From an uncultured Mediterraneibacter sp. (GTDB taxonomy: Bacteria; Bacillota; Clostridia; Lachnospirales; Lachnospiraceae): DNA of 64,000 bases. The notes below the pieces were generated by a model. That model had not been told where the DNA came from and made no database searches. It saw nothing but the letters and a program-made list of their open reading frames with translations. The stretch lies in NCBI GenBank assembly GCA_944377745.1, contig CALWFV010000007.1:27031-91030 (forward strand), in the 5' to 3' direction. The position numbers were made by a program, and so were the translations under genes. Positions 25,422-35,109 of this stretch are shown piece by piece (the first letter of the stretch is position 1; each line of letters starts with the position of its first letter).

Positions 25422-26129
25422 TTATTCGTCGGAAACACGTTTTAAAATATTGCGCATGTGTTCGGACATAAAATGAGTTGCAGCAACAGGATCGTGCTTT
25501 TCCAGAGCATTATAGATCTCGTGATGATAATCGGCTCCCTCTTTGGCAAGTTCTTCGTTAAAGTAATCGCTGATCGCATCAAAACAATATCTTTTTATGA
25601 CATTCAGAGACTGGATTAAAAGATCATTTTTTGATGCGGCTGCGATCGCGGAATGGAATTCCAGGTCATATGTAGGATAAGAGAGTGTGTCGTTTTGGTT
25701 GGCATCACATGCAAGAAGTTTTTCCCTGATCGTTTTCAGGTCATTTTCATCTGCACGGACCGCCGCATAATGTGTAGCTGAAATCTCTATACTTTCACGA
25801 AATTCTATGATCTGAGATATATTTGATTTATTGATCATAAGAAATGGAACAAGAAAATCAATATATAATCCGATCCCGGTCTCTTTGACATAATTCCCGT
25901 CACCGCGGTGGGTTTCCAGAATACCCAGCATGTTCAGATTGGCAATTGCAGAGCGGATGGTATGCCTGCTGACTTTGAGAGAATTTTTTAATTCATTTTC
26001 AGAAGGAATCTTTTCGCCCTTTTTCCAGGTCCCATTCATAATATTCTGTAATAAGACGTCAAAGGTCATTTTGGTAACACTGACTTTCGGGATTTCAGAT
26101 ATAGTTAAATTATCATTATTTTGGGACAT
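25422..26129 (-). CDS. GntR family (FadR/FCD type) transcriptional regulator
   Basis: A 235-residue regulator with a winged helix near residues 20-85 (IPSENELKNSLKVSRHTIRS, then LETHRGDGNYVKETG) and a C-terminal all-helical FCD ligand-binding domain containing the usual metal-site pattern (YDLEFHSAIAAAS; ending HHEIYNALEKHDPVAATHFM). AGGAG lies before the start. It diverges from the MFS-ABC-rhamnose isomerase operon, and palindromes suited to a dimer sit in both promoters. A repressor of that operon, released by a sugar acid or pathway intermediate, is the likely role. Confidence 0.88.
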   Translation of the reverse strand: MSQNNDNLTISEIPKVSVTKMTFDVLLQNIMNGTWKKGEKIPSENELKNSLKVSRHTIRSAIANLNMLGILETHRGDGNYVKETGIGLYIDFLVPFLMINKSNISQIIEFRESIEISATHYAAVRADENDLKTIREKLLACDANQNDTLSYPTYDLEFHSAIAAASKNDLLIQSLNVIKRYCFDAISDYFNEELAKEGADYHHEIYNALEKHDPVAATHFMSEHMRNILKRVSDE

Positions 26130-26141
26130 AGTTATCTCCTT

Positions 26142-26181
26142 AATACATTTTGTATTCTAATTAAATGTATATTTTGCATAC
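26142..26181. promoter_or_regulatory. two palindromes upstream of the GntR gene
   Basis: AATACATTTTGTATT (26142-26156) is a perfect 6-3-6 palindrome, and GTATATTTTGCATAC (26167-26181) has GTAT/ATAC ends. Their centres are 25 bp apart. They lie directly upstream of the regulator's ribosome site and could be autoregulatory operators. Confidence 0.45.
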
Positions 26182-26297
26182 GGAAAAGTCAAGGGATTAA
26201 AAATAATTTCGTCAGAAAATAGTTTGATCAGCATGGTGAAATCAAAATACTGGGGAAAATACACAAAATATAAAATATATTTTATGAAAAATACACA

Positions 26298-26357
26298 TTT
26301 ACAACAACAATTTTGAATGTTATTCTATATTTAACTTGTTGGACAAGCAACAAGTTA
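26298..26357 (+). promoter_or_regulatory. promoter and palindromic operator of the sugar-catabolic operon
   Basis: TTTACA (26298-26303), 17-bp spacer, TATTCT (26321-26326). Immediately downstream is a perfect inverted repeat, TAACTTGTTG (26332-26341) with CAACAAGTTA (26348-26357). Within it CTTGTTGGACAAG (26335-26347) fits the TTGTnnnACAA pattern seen in FadR-type operators. The placement over the start site suits repression by the divergent GntR protein. Confidence 0.6.
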
Positions 26358-26399
26358 AAGCACCCGAAAAAAGTCTGTGGAAATGGATCAAATAATTTT

Positions 26400-27574
26400 A
26401 TGAAAAAACAGAGAAAAATGTATGTTGCGTCATTATTACTGTCTGTTGCTGCGACATCCATAGCATCCGGGGCAATGGGAATAATGATGAATCCGGTCAT
26501 TGATTTTTACAGTTTAGAATCTTCACAGGAAGGTATGATGAGCAGTTGTATCAGCGCGGGGGCACTTTTGGCTCTTGTGCTTGGAATGTTCTTCAGAAAC
26601 AGAGTGATAAAAGCAGATTTTATAGTCTGGGGCGGTTTTCTTATGTCAATAATGCTGATCGCCAAAGGGGTATCTATGAGTTTTCCGGCTTTTTTAGCAG
26701 TATGTTTCCTGATGGGGGTAGGGACAGTGATCACAGATTCTTATCAGAGCGCATTCATGGCAGATATTTTGGGAGCAGAGGCAAAAAAAGGGCTGGGAAT
26801 CCTGCACGGCATATTTGGAATGGCAGGATTTATCCTTCCTCTTTGCCTGAGCAGACTGTTGGAGACAAATACATGGCATCATGTATATCTGATGATCGGC
26901 AGTTTCAGTCTGATCCTGGTGCTCCAGTTTCTGGTTTCGACAAAAACTCTGGGCGAAAATATACCGGAAAGTACCCTGCTGGAAGAAAAATTAAGTTTTA
27001 AGCAGACTGTAATTTTTATAAAAATCCGTTTTTCAGTCTTCTCCTTCTATGTATGTTTTTGGGGGCTGCCGGACAAAATGGTATTTTAGTATGGACGGTC
27101 CGATATGTTTCGATCACACTGTCAGATCAGTATCTGGCTCCGGTCTGTCTTTCACTGTTTTGGATCGCAACCAGTGTCAGCCGCATTTTTTCACCCCGCC
27201 TTCCGTTTTCTTCCCTGGGAATTCTGGCAGTCGGCTCTGTTCTTTCTGGAATAGGCTGGGGAATAGGAGTGTTTTCAAATACTTCTCCTGGAATATGCAT
27301 TGCCTGTGTGGCAGCAGGGATGACAAGCGGATGCTGTATTCCACTGCTGCTTGGGATCGGCGCTGAATTCAGCCGTAAGGACACCGGGCTTGTTACCAGT
27401 ATGTTAATGTTTGTCAAGACGGCAGGTCAGATCATCTGCCCTGTTGTGATCGCATATATCCAGTCAATCGGCGGATTGAGAAACGCAGTATATATGATAG
27501 CGCCTGTTTTTATTGCAGACGGATCAATCGCATTTATTTTAAACAGGATGAAAAAGCAGAACGCTTTTTTATAA
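26400..27574 (+). pseudogene. MFS transporter gene interrupted by a one-base frameshift
   Basis: The first frame (ATG at 26400) encodes an N-terminal half with six hydrophobic segments and then changes into non-family sequence. The second frame, entered near 27020, continues with LLCMFLGAAGQNG and five or six more segments to 27574. Adding one A to the A5 run at 27020-27024 joins them into a single MFS protein of about 390 residues reading IFIKNPFFSLL across the joint. It is first in the operon after the operator. Sequencing error, true pseudogene and -1 slippage on the A run are all possible. An importer of a sugar or glycoside is the likely original role. Confidence 0.8.
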
Positions 27575-27615
27575 AAACTCACAAATCATACAAAACAAGA
27601 AAGGATGGAACAGGT

Positions 27616-28674
27616 ATGAAGAAACAAGAATGTCAGACACTCGCAAAGAAGGTTTTAGCAATCGGCTGCGCGGCTTCCATGCTGATATTGTCAGCCTGTG
27701 GAGCAGGAGGATCGGATTCAGGGGCAGATGTTGTGATGGTTGGAGAGGATGGAGAAATATCATACGATGAATTTGGGTACGATGCAGAACCGGCAGGGGA
27801 TTATACGATTGCGGTCGTGACGAAAAGTGCAGCTATCCCGGTGTGGGAGTCGCACATTATTGCAGCCCAGAAAGCAGGGGAAGAACTGGGAGTGGAAGTG
27901 CTGGATTATTCGCCTACGAAAGCGGACAACGTGGAGGAACAGAAAAGGATCCTTGAAGACCTGATCACATCCGGTGTGGATGCCGTGGTACTTGCACCTG
28001 CCAATACAGAAGCGGTCAAGGGACCTGTCCAGGATCTGATCGATGCAGGAATTCCGGTCGTCTACGACAATACAATGGGGCCATCGGATGTAGATTATCT
28101 GACCTATGTGGGAGTTGACAATGAACTGGTAGGAGAAATGATCGCAGAGGAGATGGCGGAAAGGATCGGAGAAGAAGGAAATGTCCTTTTAATGGAAGGT
28201 GTACCTGGACAGGCAACATCGGACATCCGTAAAGAAGCGGCTCTGGAAAAGTTCGCTGAATATCCCGGGATTACAGTAGAGAGCGGAGTTACGAACTGGC
28301 AGACAGATGAGGGAAGAAAACTGGCCGAAGATTACATCACAAAATGGGGAGATGATCTCAAAGCCATTGTTGCGATCGGTGGAAACCAGGCAGAAGGAGC
28401 TGTAGAAGCAGTACAGGCAGCAAATATGCAGGATCAGGTTCTGATCAGCGGCTTTGATGTGCAGGAGCCGCAGTATACGGCAGTAGAAAACGGATCAGAA
28501 GCATTTACTGTATCTCAGGGAGTTTATGAGCAGGCATATCTGAGTGTAGTGGCTGCCGTACGCGCTTTAAATGGTGAGAGCGTTCCGCGTCAGATCAACT
28601 GTCCGATCACGATCGTGACACAGGATAATCTTGAAGAAATGGACGAACGTCCTACGGCATTAGAAAACAGATAA
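27616..28674 (+). CDS. ribose-type ABC transporter substrate-binding lipoprotein
   Basis: A 352-residue extracellular sugar-binding protein of the periplasmic binding protein type 1 (RbsB) family. A signal peptide ends at a lipobox (LSAC) with Cys28 as the lipid anchor. The segment IAVVTKSAAIPVWESHIIAAQKAGEEL begins the first lobe, and INCPITIVTQDNLEEM closes the fold. It lies 41 bases after the broken MFS gene and 12 before the ATPase gene, so it is part of one operon. The sugar is unknown; rhamnose or a related deoxysugar is suggested by the isomerase downstream. Confidence 0.88.
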   Translation: MKKQECQTLAKKVLAIGCAASMLILSACGAGGSDSGADVVMVGEDGEISYDEFGYDAEPAGDYTIAVVTKSAAIPVWESHIIAAQKAGEELGVEVLDYSPTKADNVEEQKRILEDLITSGVDAVVLAPANTEAVKGPVQDLIDAGIPVVYDNTMGPSDVDYLTYVGVDNELVGEMIAEEMAERIGEEGNVLLMEGVPGQATSDIRKEAALEKFAEYPGITVESGVTNWQTDEGRKLAEDYITKWGDDLKAIVAIGGNQAEGAVEAVQAANMQDQVLISGFDVQEPQYTAVENGSEAFTVSQGVYEQAYLSVVAAVRALNGESVPRQINCPITIVTQDNLEEMDERPTALENR

Positions 28675-28686
28675 GAAGGTGCATAT

Positions 28687-30219
28687 ATGCAGGAGATCAA
28701 AAACAAAAAGCTCGTAGACATGAGGCATATAACGAAAATATTTCCGGGAGTCAAGGCGTTGGATGATGTTTCCTTTGATCTGGAATCGGGAGAGGTTCAT
28801 GTCCTGATGGGAGAAAACGGCGCAGGGAAATCTACTCTGATGAAAGTCCTGGCAGGCGCCTATACCCCGGATGGGGGAGAGCTGTTTATCAATGATGAGA
28901 AGATTACACAGTTTGACCCGGTCAGCATGAAAAATAAAGGGGTCGGTATCATCTATCAGGAATTTAATCTTGTCCCTTATTTAAATGTTGCTGAGAATAT
29001 TTTTATTGACCATATGCCTAAGAAGGGGCTGCTGCTGAACAAAAAAGAAATGCACAGAAAAGCGTCAGAACTTCTGAAAGATATGAAGATGAAGGTGGAT
29101 ACTCATGTGCTGGCAGGAGAAATCCCGGTGGCACAGCAGCAAATGGTGGAAGTTGCAAAAGCGTTGACCAATGACATCAAGATCCTGATCATGGATGAGC
29201 CGACAGCAGCTTTATCCGGTGTCGAGATCGATCAGTTGTTTGAGATTATCCGGTCATTGAAGAAAAGAGGGATCGGGATCATCTATATTTCTCACAGAAT
29301 GCAGGAAATACCGGTGATCGGTGACCGGATCACGATCATGAGAGACGGGCAGTATATCGCGACTGAAAATGTGAAAAACATCAGCAATGACCAGATCGTC
29401 CGCCTAATGGTAGGAAGGAAGCTGGGGGATCTGTACCAGAGAAGTGAGCATACTGTAGGAAAACCTGCGCTGAAAGTAGAGCATCTCACTTCGAAAAGAG
29501 CAGGGCTTCAGGATGTGTCCATGAAAGTGAGAAGTGGGGAGATCGTTGGCCTTGCAGGGCTGGTTGGCGCAGGCAGGACAGAATTGATGCGGGCAGTTTT
29601 CCATATTGATCCTTACGACTCCGGGAAAGTGATCGTAAAAGGCGAAGAAATCAGACAGAAGGCTACCGTGCGTAATATGATCGACAAAGGTGTATCGCTG
29701 ATCCCGGAAGACAGGAAACAGCAGGGGTTATCTCTGATCCTTTCTGTATCCCAGAATATTGTGATGGCAAGCCTGAAGAAAATCAGTACGGGAGGATGGC
29801 TCCAGAAGAAGAAAGAGCGCGAAATTGTAGAAAAATATATAAAAGAGCTTAATATATCTACGCCATCCCCTGAACAAAAGGCAAATAACCTTTCCGGTGG
29901 AAACCAGCAGAAAGTTGTCCTTGCAAAATGGCTGTGTACAGAGGCGGATATTATTATTTTTGACGAACCGACCAGAGGAATTGATGTGGGCGCCAAAAAG
30001 GAAGTGTATTCCTTTATGGATAATCTGGCAAAAGAGGGGAAAGCCATTGTTATGATTTCTTCGGAAATGCCTGAGATTATCGGGATGAGTGACCGGATTT
30101 ATGTGATGCGGGACAGAAAGATCGTCAAGGAACTGAGAGGAAATGATGTGACGCAGGAGATGATCTTGTCCTATGCATTAGAGGGAGCCAGAATGGAGGG
30201 AGAAAATGACAAAAATTAA
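28687..30219 (+). CDS. ribose-type sugar ABC transporter ATP-binding protein (two ABC domains)
   Basis: A 510-residue RbsA/MglA-like ATPase. The first domain has Walker A GENGAGKST near 40 and Walker B ILIMDEPTAAL. The second lacks a classical Walker A (GLVGAGRTEL) but keeps signature NLSGGNQQK and IIFDEPTRGID, as is usual for this family. AGAAGGTG precedes the start. The stop overlaps the permease start by 14 bases. It powers import through the two permeases that follow. Confidence 0.93.
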   Translation: MQEIKNKKLVDMRHITKIFPGVKALDDVSFDLESGEVHVLMGENGAGKSTLMKVLAGAYTPDGGELFINDEKITQFDPVSMKNKGVGIIYQEFNLVPYLNVAENIFIDHMPKKGLLLNKKEMHRKASELLKDMKMKVDTHVLAGEIPVAQQQMVEVAKALTNDIKILIMDEPTAALSGVEIDQLFEIIRSLKKRGIGIIYISHRMQEIPVIGDRITIMRDGQYIATENVKNISNDQIVRLMVGRKLGDLYQRSEHTVGKPALKVEHLTSKRAGLQDVSMKVRSGEIVGLAGLVGAGRTELMRAVFHIDPYDSGKVIVKGEEIRQKATVRNMIDKGVSLIPEDRKQQGLSLILSVSQNIVMASLKKISTGGWLQKKKEREIVEKYIKELNISTPSPEQKANNLSGGNQQKVVLAKWLCTEADIIIFDEPTRGIDVGAKKEVYSFMDNLAKEGKAIVMISSEMPEIIGMSDRIYVMRDRKIVKELRGNDVTQEMILSYALEGARMEGENDKN

Positions 30220-31153
30220 GAAGCTAATACATAAGATCCCGCTGATCACCTGGTTTATCATTGTACTGATCGTTGTGTTCAGCTTCCGGTCAGACCAGTA
30301 TCTGACCTACCGGAACCTGCTCGTACTGCTGCAGCAGGGATCGGTCCTCCTTGTGGTAGCATCTGCCGCTACCTTCGTGATCATAAGCGGTGGGCTTGAC
30401 CTTTCACTCGGATCAATACTTACTGTAAGCGGCATCACTTCGGCGATGGCAGTTACTGCCGGTATTCCGATACCGATCGTTTTTCTGGTCGGGGGAATCA
30501 CAGGTTTCCTCTGTGGGGCGGTAAATGGATTTTTTATATCTTACTGCGGACTGCCTCCTTTTATTACAACACTTGGAAGCCAGGGGATTTTTTATGGAAT
30601 AGCCCTGCTGCTGACAAACAACGAAGGAATTGTGATCTATGATGAGAGTTTCCTTATATTAGGAGCAAATATCGGCGGGATGATTCCGATGGCGTTTGTT
30701 TGCTGCTTTATTCTGTACATTATCATGATCATTGTACAGGATTATACAAGATTTGGACGATATATCTATGCAATAGGCGGTAATGCAGAAGGAGCAAGGC
30801 TGTCAGGACTGAGAACAAGGTTCTGGAAATTCTTCATATATGCTTTTGCGGGAATGATGACAGGTCTGGCTGCTGTTATCCTGACTTCGCGTCTGGAAGT
30901 GGCGGATCCGCTTGTTGGAGACAGGTGGGAGTTTGAGGCAATCGCCTGCGCGATCCTGGGCGGAACCAGTATGAATATAGGAAAAGGCGATGTGAAAGGA
31001 ACTATCCTGGGAGCAGCGCTCCTGACGATAATCAGAAGCGGTATGAATGTGGTACGGATCCCATCATTATGGCAGTCCGCAATCCTGGGAACAGTCCTGA
31101 TCCTGGCGATTGTTTTCCAGGTGAGATTGTCACTTAAGGAGGGAAGAGGATGA
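30206..31153 (+). CDS. ribose-type ABC transporter permease 1
   Basis: A 315-residue RbsC-like inner-membrane permease with eight or more hydrophobic segments, including the family block VIISGGLDLSLGSI and IACAILGGTSMNIGKGDV. GGAGGGAG is placed just upstream. The ends overlap both neighbours (14 and 4 bases). Two different permease genes in tandem suggest a heterodimeric channel, unlike the single RbsC of E. coli. Confidence 0.92.
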   Translation: MTKIKKLIHKIPLITWFIIVLIVVFSFRSDQYLTYRNLLVLLQQGSVLLVVASAATFVIISGGLDLSLGSILTVSGITSAMAVTAGIPIPIVFLVGGITGFLCGAVNGFFISYCGLPPFITTLGSQGIFYGIALLLTNNEGIVIYDESFLILGANIGGMIPMAFVCCFILYIIMIIVQDYTRFGRYIYAIGGNAEGARLSGLRTRFWKFFIYAFAGMMTGLAAVILTSRLEVADPLVGDRWEFEAIACAILGGTSMNIGKGDVKGTILGAALLTIIRSGMNVVRIPSLWQSAILGTVLILAIVFQVRLSLKEGRG

Positions 31154-32124
31154 ACGGAAAGATAAAAGGCATAAACAGTAATATTTTACCTGCGGTCAGC
31201 CGTCTGGGAATACTTTTTATAATAATCATCATGGGCTGTATCATCGATCCTTCTTTCCTGAGCCTCAGGAACATTGGGAATAACCTGGCAAATGCCAGCA
31301 TACTGATCATTCTCGGTGTGGGAGAAACAGTGGCGATCATTACAAATGGTCCGGATCTGTCAGCAGGATCTATTATGACAATGGGTGGAGTTGTCACAGC
31401 TATTCTGATGAAAAACTATGATGTTCATTTTGTGCTTGCAATTCTTGCCGGACTTTTAGTGGGATGCCTTCTCGGGGCGCTGAACGGTTATATGATCGCA
31501 TACGTAAAGATCCCGGCATTCATCTCGACGTATGGCCTGCAGTGGGCAGTCTTCGGATTTGCGTATATTATCCTGGAAGGGTATGTGCTCTACTCATTTG
31601 ACGAGACATTCCGCTTTATAGGAAATGGATGGATCTTTAAATATATATCCATGACTACAGTCTGTATGCTTGTGATCGTTGTGGCGGGGACACTGCTTCT
31701 TAAGAAAACGACGTTTGGCAGAAAATGTTATTCGGTCGGATCGAATGCAACTCAGGCGGCAATGTCTGGGATCGACTCCAGAAGAGTTGTTATGAAGGCT
31801 TTTATCTTCAGTGGATTTATGTCAGCGGCGGCAGGAGTTTTATATGTTGCAAGAATGAATTCTGTACAGTCTGATATTGGAAGCGCTTATCTGCTGAACG
31901 TTTTGGCAGCAGTATATATGGGCGGGACCAGTGCTTCCGGCGGAGAAGGCGGAATTCCTGGAACGATCATCGGGGCGCTGGCAATGACAATGGTTTCTAA
32001 CTGCATGAATCTGCTGGCAGTTCCAAGCGAACTGCGGGATGCGGTCATTGACATACTGATCATTTTGACAGTGCTCCTGGATACAATAGTCAGAAAACGC
32101 ATGATGAGCAGAAAGGTTGGATAA
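31150..32124 (+). CDS. ribose-type ABC transporter permease 2
   Basis: A 324-residue second RbsC-like permease, clearly paralogous to the preceding one (VAIITNGPDLSAGSIMTMGG; AAVYMGGTSASGGEGGIPGT). AGGAGGGAAGAGG precedes the start. The stop lies one base before the ATG chosen for the cupin gene. Confidence 0.92.
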   Translation: MNGKIKGINSNILPAVSRLGILFIIIIMGCIIDPSFLSLRNIGNNLANASILIILGVGETVAIITNGPDLSAGSIMTMGGVVTAILMKNYDVHFVLAILAGLLVGCLLGALNGYMIAYVKIPAFISTYGLQWAVFGFAYIILEGYVLYSFDETFRFIGNGWIFKYISMTTVCMLVIVVAGTLLLKKTTFGRKCYSVGSNATQAAMSGIDSRRVVMKAFIFSGFMSAAAGVLYVARMNSVQSDIGSAYLLNVLAAVYMGGTSASGGEGGIPGTIIGALAMTMVSNCMNLLAVPSELRDAVIDILIILTVLLDTIVRKRMMSRKVG

Positions 32125-32125
32125 G

Positions 32126-32482
32126 ATGAAGTTTGTGATGTCAGACGAAGGGAAGTGCTATACAACGGAAGGACATGATAAAGAAGTGTTTTCAAGGATT
32201 ATCTATAAAGATGTCATAGATATACATATAACAACTTTCCCGGGGGGAACTGGCATGGAAGAGGAAGTCCATGAAAAGATAAATCATGTCTTCTATATGC
32301 TGAAAGGGAAAATGGAGGTGATGCAGCATAAAAAAGTATTAAGAGAGCTTTGTGAGGGGGATGCAGTTTATATCCCCGCAGGAGAGGCGCACGAGATTAG
32401 AAATTGTTCCGAAGTGGATGCTGTGTTTTTAGCAGCAAATTTTGAAGAAAACAGGAGACCAGACTATGAAAAAAGTTCTTAA
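32126..32482 (+). CDS. small cupin domain protein
   Basis: A 118-residue single-domain cupin. The two metal-binding motifs are partly visible: EEVHEKINHVFYMLKGKMEV (with His and Glu) and GDAVYIPAGEAHEIRN (with His). Such proteins act as sugar isomerases, epimerases or small-molecule sensors; here it may handle the imported sugar. The ATG at 32126 has AAAGG upstream; a TTG at 32117 is the in-frame alternative. The 3' end overlaps the reductase gene by 17 bases. Confidence 0.78.
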   Translation: MKFVMSDEGKCYTTEGHDKEVFSRIIYKDVIDIHITTFPGGTGMEEEVHEKINHVFYMLKGKMEVMQHKKVLRELCEGDAVYIPAGEAHEIRNCSEVDAVFLAANFEENRRPDYEKSS

Positions 32483-33836
32483 ACCTTTTAAATTTAACAC
32501 GATGCAGGATGCAGGAGATTTCAAGAAAGCAATGGATGGTGCGGGACTGCCTTTTCCGGTGGACGAGAATGTGGATATCCTGGGAACACCAGTGAAGATT
32601 GGAAATAAAACAGTGCAAAACAGAATGTGCATCCAGCCTTTGGAAGGGTTTGACGGTCTTCCAGATGGAAGTCCGTCGGAACTTGATTTCCGAAGATACA
32701 AGAGATATGCAGGCGGTGGGGCAGGTATGATCTGGTATGAATCTATCGCAATTTCAGAGGATGGCAGATGTAATCCGCTGCAGATGGTGATCCGTCCGTC
32801 CACAGTAGATGAGATAAAGAGAATGGTAGACGAGGCAAACGCAGTCGCGGTCGAAAAATACGGACGTCGTCCGTACAATGTGCTGCAGCTTACCCATTCC
32901 GGACGGAGAAGCAATGACAAAAACTGGAAATCGACTCCTCTTGCGGTATGCGAGAATCCGTATATGGATGACCATACCAGCATTGACGGGAGCAGCGGAA
33001 AGATCACGATAGCGACAGATGACAAGATTGAGCAGATCATCAGAGGATTTATTGATGGCGCTATTCTTGCACATCAGGCCGGGTTTGACGCGGTTGATAT
33101 AAAGATATGCCATGAATACATATTAAGAGAACTTCTGTCTGCATTTACACGTCCGGGGAAATTCGGGGGCAGTTTCGAAAACAGGACAAGAGCAGTATTC
33201 ATGATCATTGACGGGATCAGAGAAAAATTAGGGGATGCACTTGATATCTGTGTCAGGCTGAATGCATATGACTGCGTCCCATATCCCTACGGATGGGGAA
33301 TGAAAAAGGAAGAGGGCGTAATGGAACCGGATCTTACGGAACCGATTAAACTGTGCCAGATGCTGGTGGAACGGGATGTCCGCCTGATCAATCTGTCAAC
33401 AATGATGCCGCGCTACCAGCCTTACGGAAGAGGACTGATGGCAGAACATGAAGAGGGACCTGAGGCGGAGATAGATCCATATAAGGGAACTTTCAGCCTG
33501 TTGGATGCGACGAGACAGATCAAAGAAGCTGTTCCAGGCGGTGTGTTCGTATGTACAGGACTCACCTGGCTGGAGCAGTTCGGAGGAAATGTGGCGGCAG
33601 GCGGAATCAAAGAAGGCTGGTTTGATATCGGAGGATTCGGGAGACAGGGATTTGCCTATCCGGAGTTCGCAAGAGACCTTCTCTATGACAAGACAATGTA
33701 CCGCAACAAGTGCTGTATCCTGTGTGATAAGTGTTATGACCTGATACAGAAAGGACACTGTCAGACCGGATGCGTTATGCGTGATCAGGCAATTTATTTA
33801 AAACTTTACAGAGAGAATGTGATGAATAAGAAATAG
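32466..33836 (+). CDS. old-yellow-enzyme-like NADH:flavin oxidoreductase
   Basis: A 456-residue FMN-dependent TIM-barrel oxidoreductase of the old yellow enzyme family. Seen are NRMCIQPLEGF near the N terminus, LQLTHSGRR, DIKICHEYILRELLSAFTRP and GGSFENRTR, the last two typical of the barrel's substrate and FMN sites. A C-terminal Cys-rich tail (CCILCDKCYDLIQKGHCQTGC) looks like a metal or Fe-S site. The Fe-S cysteines and second Rossmann domain of full 2,4-dienoyl-CoA reductases are absent. It sits between cupin and rhamnose isomerase genes, so the substrate may be an oxidised sugar or the aglycone of a rhamnoside. Confidence 0.85.
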   Translation: MKKVLKPFKFNTMQDAGDFKKAMDGAGLPFPVDENVDILGTPVKIGNKTVQNRMCIQPLEGFDGLPDGSPSELDFRRYKRYAGGGAGMIWYESIAISEDGRCNPLQMVIRPSTVDEIKRMVDEANAVAVEKYGRRPYNVLQLTHSGRRSNDKNWKSTPLAVCENPYMDDHTSIDGSSGKITIATDDKIEQIIRGFIDGAILAHQAGFDAVDIKICHEYILRELLSAFTRPGKFGGSFENRTRAVFMIIDGIREKLGDALDICVRLNAYDCVPYPYGWGMKKEEGVMEPDLTEPIKLCQMLVERDVRLINLSTMMPRYQPYGRGLMAEHEEGPEAEIDPYKGTFSLLDATRQIKEAVPGGVFVCTGLTWLEQFGGNVAAGGIKEGWFDIGGFGRQGFAYPEFARDLLYDKTMYRNKCCILCDKCYDLIQKGHCQTGCVMRDQAIYLKLYRENVMNKK

Positions 33837-33860
33837 AGTCCGAAAAGGAAGAGACGGTAT

Positions 33861-35090
33861 ATGGGAAAAACAGAAGAAAGATATAAAATTGCAAAAGAAA
33901 TTTATGGAGAATACGGTGTTGATACAGATAAAGCCTTAAGCCAGATGAACGAGATCCCTGTAAGTATCCATTGCTGGCAGATTGATGATCTTTCTGGATT
34001 TGAAAATCCGGAAAGAGGACTGTCCGGAGGTATCCAGGCGACGGGAAGTGATCCGAGCAAAGCGAAAAATAAAGAAGAGTTCGTACAGAATCTGACCCAG
34101 GCTCTTAAAATGGTTCCGGGAAAAAACAAGCTTGCACTCCATGCGATCTATCTGGAAAACTTCGGGAGATTTGTCGACAGAGATGCAATAACTCCAGAGA
34201 ATTTCTCATTTTGGGTAGATTATGCAAAAGAAAACTCCCTCGGTCTGGATTTTAATCCAACCTATTTCAGTCATGACAAAGCGGATGACAATTTTACTCT
34301 GTCCAGCTATGATCCGGAGATCCGCAAATTCTGGATCGAACATGGAAAGAGGTGCCGGAAGATCAGCGAATATTTTGGCAGAGAACTTGGTCAGACGTCT
34401 GTCAATAATCACTGGATTCCAGATGGATATAAAGACTATACAGTAGACAAATTAACACACAGAGAACTGCTGGCGGAGAGTATGGACCAGATTCTGAAAG
34501 AAAAAATTGACTGGCGTTACAGTATTGACTCGTTCGAAAGTAAACTGTTCGGATTAGGGCTGGAGAGCTATACAGTGGGTTCACATGAGTTCTATACAAA
34601 TTATGCCGCGATCAGAAATAATTGTATTGTCTGCATGGATATGGGACATTTCCATCCAACGGAAACTGTATCAAGCAAAATTTCAAGCTATCTCGTATTT
34701 GGTCGTCAGATGCAGCTTCATGTCAGCAGGCCGGTGAGATGGGACAGCGATCATGTAGTAATAGTGGATGATGAACTGAAAGAAGTGATGCTTGAGATCA
34801 AGAGGCAGAATGCATTTGACCGGGTGCATATAGGTACGGATTATTTTGACGGATCCATCAACAGGATCGCTGCCCAGGCCCTTGGAGCACGCAGTGTAAA
34901 AAAAGCAATCCTCTATGCACTGCTGGAGCCGACAGATCTTCTCGAAAGATATGAAGAAAATGGAGATCTGGTACGACGTCTGGTCTACAGTGAGGAAGAG
35001 AAGATGCTGCCATTCGGACTGGTATGGGATCAATTTTGTGAAATGAACAACGTGCCCTTCTCCGGATGGGTGGAAAAGATTTTAAAGTGA
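33861..35090 (+). CDS. rhaA: L-rhamnose isomerase
   Basis: A 409-residue metal-dependent aldose-ketose isomerase (L-rhamnose to L-rhamnulose). It matches E. coli RhaA along its whole length: VSIHCWQIDDLSGFENPE, LALHAIYLE, LGLDFNPTYFSH, GLESYTVGSHEFY, MDMGHFHPTE, LHVSRPVRWDSDHV and RVHIGTDYFDGSINRIAA. The metal-binding Glu, Asp and His residues in these blocks are present. No rhamnulokinase or rhamnulose-1-phosphate aldolase gene is adjacent, which is unusual for a rhamnose operon. Confidence 0.92.
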   Translation: MGKTEERYKIAKEIYGEYGVDTDKALSQMNEIPVSIHCWQIDDLSGFENPERGLSGGIQATGSDPSKAKNKEEFVQNLTQALKMVPGKNKLALHAIYLENFGRFVDRDAITPENFSFWVDYAKENSLGLDFNPTYFSHDKADDNFTLSSYDPEIRKFWIEHGKRCRKISEYFGRELGQTSVNNHWIPDGYKDYTVDKLTHRELLAESMDQILKEKIDWRYSIDSFESKLFGLGLESYTVGSHEFYTNYAAIRNNCIVCMDMGHFHPTETVSSKISSYLVFGRQMQLHVSRPVRWDSDHVVIVDDELKEVMLEIKRQNAFDRVHIGTDYFDGSINRIAAQALGARSVKKAILYALLEPTDLLERYEENGDLVRRLVYSEEEKMLPFGLVWDQFCEMNNVPFSGWVEKILK

Positions 35091-35109
35091 CTGCAGTACA
35101 GGAGAAAGG

